DNA from: an uncultured Tenacibaculum sp.
GTDB lineage: Bacteria > Bacteroidota > Bacteroidia > Flavobacteriales > Flavobacteriaceae
Direction of reading: 5' to 3'
NCBI GenBank assembly: GCA_947497895.1
Contig: CANMIL010000002.1
Coordinates: 124,001 to 188,000, forward strand
Length of the DNA: 64,000 bases
Under the pieces are notes generated by a model. That model saw nothing but the letters and a program-made list of their open reading frames with translations. It was not told the DNA's origin and did no database searches. Below are positions 63,092 through 64,000 of the stretch, piece after piece. How positions within the stretch are numbered: the first letter of the stretch is position 1; the number at the start of each line of letters is the position of its first letter. The position numbers and the translations under genes were made by a program.

Positions 63092-64000
63092 TTACATTAA
63101 AAATTCATCGCTAATTGATGTATTATCTTGCACTTTGTGCATTACATCTGCGAATAAAGTGGCGCAAGATACCACTTTTATTTTAGATATCTGCTTTTTT
63201 AAAGGAATTGTATCTGAAACGATTAACTCCGTTAATTTCGATCTTTCAATCTTTTCATAAGCATCACCTGAAAGAATTGGATGTGTAATAATTGCACGTA
63301 CACTTAGCGCTCCTCTTTCTATCATTAAGTCAGCAGCCTTTGTAAGTGTTCCTCCTGTATCGATCATATCATCAACAAGAATAACGTTTTTACCAGCAAC
63401 ATCACCAATAAGCTCCATATGACCAATAACGTTTGCTTTTTTACGTTGCTTGTAGCAAATTACTACATCACTCTCTAAATACTTAGAATACGCATAAGCT
63501 CTTTTTGAACCACCCATATCTGGAGAAGCTACTGTTAAGTTATCTAACTTTAAGCTTTCAACATATGGTAAGAAAATTGAAGATGCGAATAAATGATCCA
63601 CTGGCTTTTCGAAGAACCCTTGAATTTGATCAGCATGTAAATCCATGGTCATAATTCTAGTAGCTCCTGCTTCCTCTAATAATTTAGCAATTAATTTTGC
63701 TCCAATGGCAACTCTTGGTTTGTCTTTTCTATCTTGTCTTGCCCAACCAAAATAAGGCATAACAGCAGTAATATGTCTTGCCGATGCACGCTTAGCAGCA
63801 TCTAACATTAATAACATTTCCATTAAATTGTCAGCATTTGGAAAAGTAGAACCTATGATAAAAATTCTTCTTCCTCTTACTGATTCTTCAAAAGCTGGCT
63901 GAAATTCTCCATCGCTAAAGCGTAAGATGTGAACATTTCCTAGTTCGGTTCCAAATTTCTTTGCAATTTCTTCTGCTAATTCTGTACTCTGAGAACAAGC
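63092..64000 (-). CDS. prs: ribose-phosphate pyrophosphokinase, 5' end cut by the window edge
   Basis: The open frame continues to the window end, so 302 residues are visible and roughly ten N-terminal residues are missing. Visible motifs are FSDGEFQPAFEESVRGRRIF near the left end, YFGWARQDRKDKPRVAIGAK (ATP/ribose-phosphate loop) and the PRPP-binding loop VILVDDMIDTGGTLTKAAD. The enzyme makes PRPP for nucleotide, His and Trp synthesis. It leads rplY and pth. Confidence 0.95.
   Translation of the reverse strand, partial: ACSQSTELAEEIAKKFGTELGNVHILRFSDGEFQPAFEESVRGRRIFIIGSTFPNADNLMEMLLMLDAAKRASARHITAVMPYFGWARQDRKDKPRVAIGAKLIAKLLEEAGATRIMTMDLHADQIQGFFEKPVDHLFASSIFLPYVESLKLDNLTVASPDMGGSKRAYAYSKYLESDVVICYKQRKKANVIGHMELIGDVAGKNVILVDDMIDTGGTLTKAADLMIERGALSVRAIITHPILSGDAYEKIERSKLTELIVSDTIPLKKQISKIKVVSCATLFADVMHKVQDNTSISDEFLM

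Noticed and set aside
1..64000. CRISPR arrays, rRNA or tRNA genes, prophage or insertion sequences
   Set aside because: None recognised on reading. The repeats found are too few and too far apart for CRISPR, and no transposase, integrase or phage protein is encoded.

Overview
The window is about 64 kb of AT-rich chromosome from a member of the Bacteroidota, most likely a marine Flavobacteriaceae (Tenacibaculum-like; the genus cannot be fixed from sequence reading alone). The grounds are lineage-type -7 promoter elements (TAnnTTTG) with little sign of Shine-Dalgarno sites, many flavobacterial families (DUF4175, head-GIN, LytTR pairs, YceI, subclass A2 beta-lactamase) and familiar gene orders (ybeY-mnmG-methyltransferase; prs-rplY-pth). 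It is ordinary chromosome. I see no transposase, prophage, CRISPR array, rRNA or tRNA gene.

Layout. 0.0-8.4 kb is a mostly minus-strand accessory block: MepB (cut by the edge), an unknown protein, AlkD, a methyltransferase, an SDR, AlkB, an NTF2-like protein, a decayed PLP-enzyme/GNAT pseudogene, a YceI protein with a ToxR-like membrane regulator, and a small double-glycine-leader peptide. 9-13 kb holds TerB, two outer-membrane proteins and gltX. 13-21.5 kb is a plus-strand housekeeping run (small Cys protein, DUF4175 giant, ybeY, mnmG, methyltransferase), broken by a 1.6-kb gene-free island carrying five copies of a parS-like site; a sixth, perfect site lies in front of mnmG. 21.6-28 kb holds DoxX, SPFH, YbjQ, tatA, head-GIN, rnr, a lipid kinase and a small membrane protein.

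At 28.05-28.75 kb lies a gene-free AT-rich stretch where base skew on the + strand changes from C-rich to G-rich and where five TTATNAACA motifs cluster. To its right most genes (19 of 24 up to 53.5 kb) run on the + strand. With the parS cluster 8-11 kb away, this makes it my candidate for the chromosomal replication origin. This is inference from hand counts.

28.7-53.5 kb holds rpiB-GNAT, a GlcNAc-type kinase, recA, an AraC/GyrI regulator with an amidohydrolase and GNAT, DinB, dut, a LytS/LytTR two-component pair with an S41-like protease, gpsA, an ACT-domain protein with an MFS exporter, a DUF4272 / DUF695-RraB / leucine-rich lipoprotein operon, a TrmH methyltransferase, mutS, two small unknowns, a MATE pump and an enoyl-CoA hydratase. 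53.6-61 kb is again accessory and mostly minus-strand: a subtilase lipoprotein, a sterol-desaturase-type hydroxylase with a small membrane partner, DUF4272 behind a class A beta-lactamase, an unknown protein, a second AraC/GyrI regulator, a lipocalin-like protein and an outer-membrane barrel. The right end is a 31-residue membrane peptide overlapping a QueD-type enzyme, then pth, rplY and prs (cut by the edge).

Four features carry no ordinary open-frame call: the 667-bp pseudogene at 4908-5574 and three small membrane-protein genes (27890-28048, 56094-56264, 61068-61163). Two kinds of dispersed repeat are also present.
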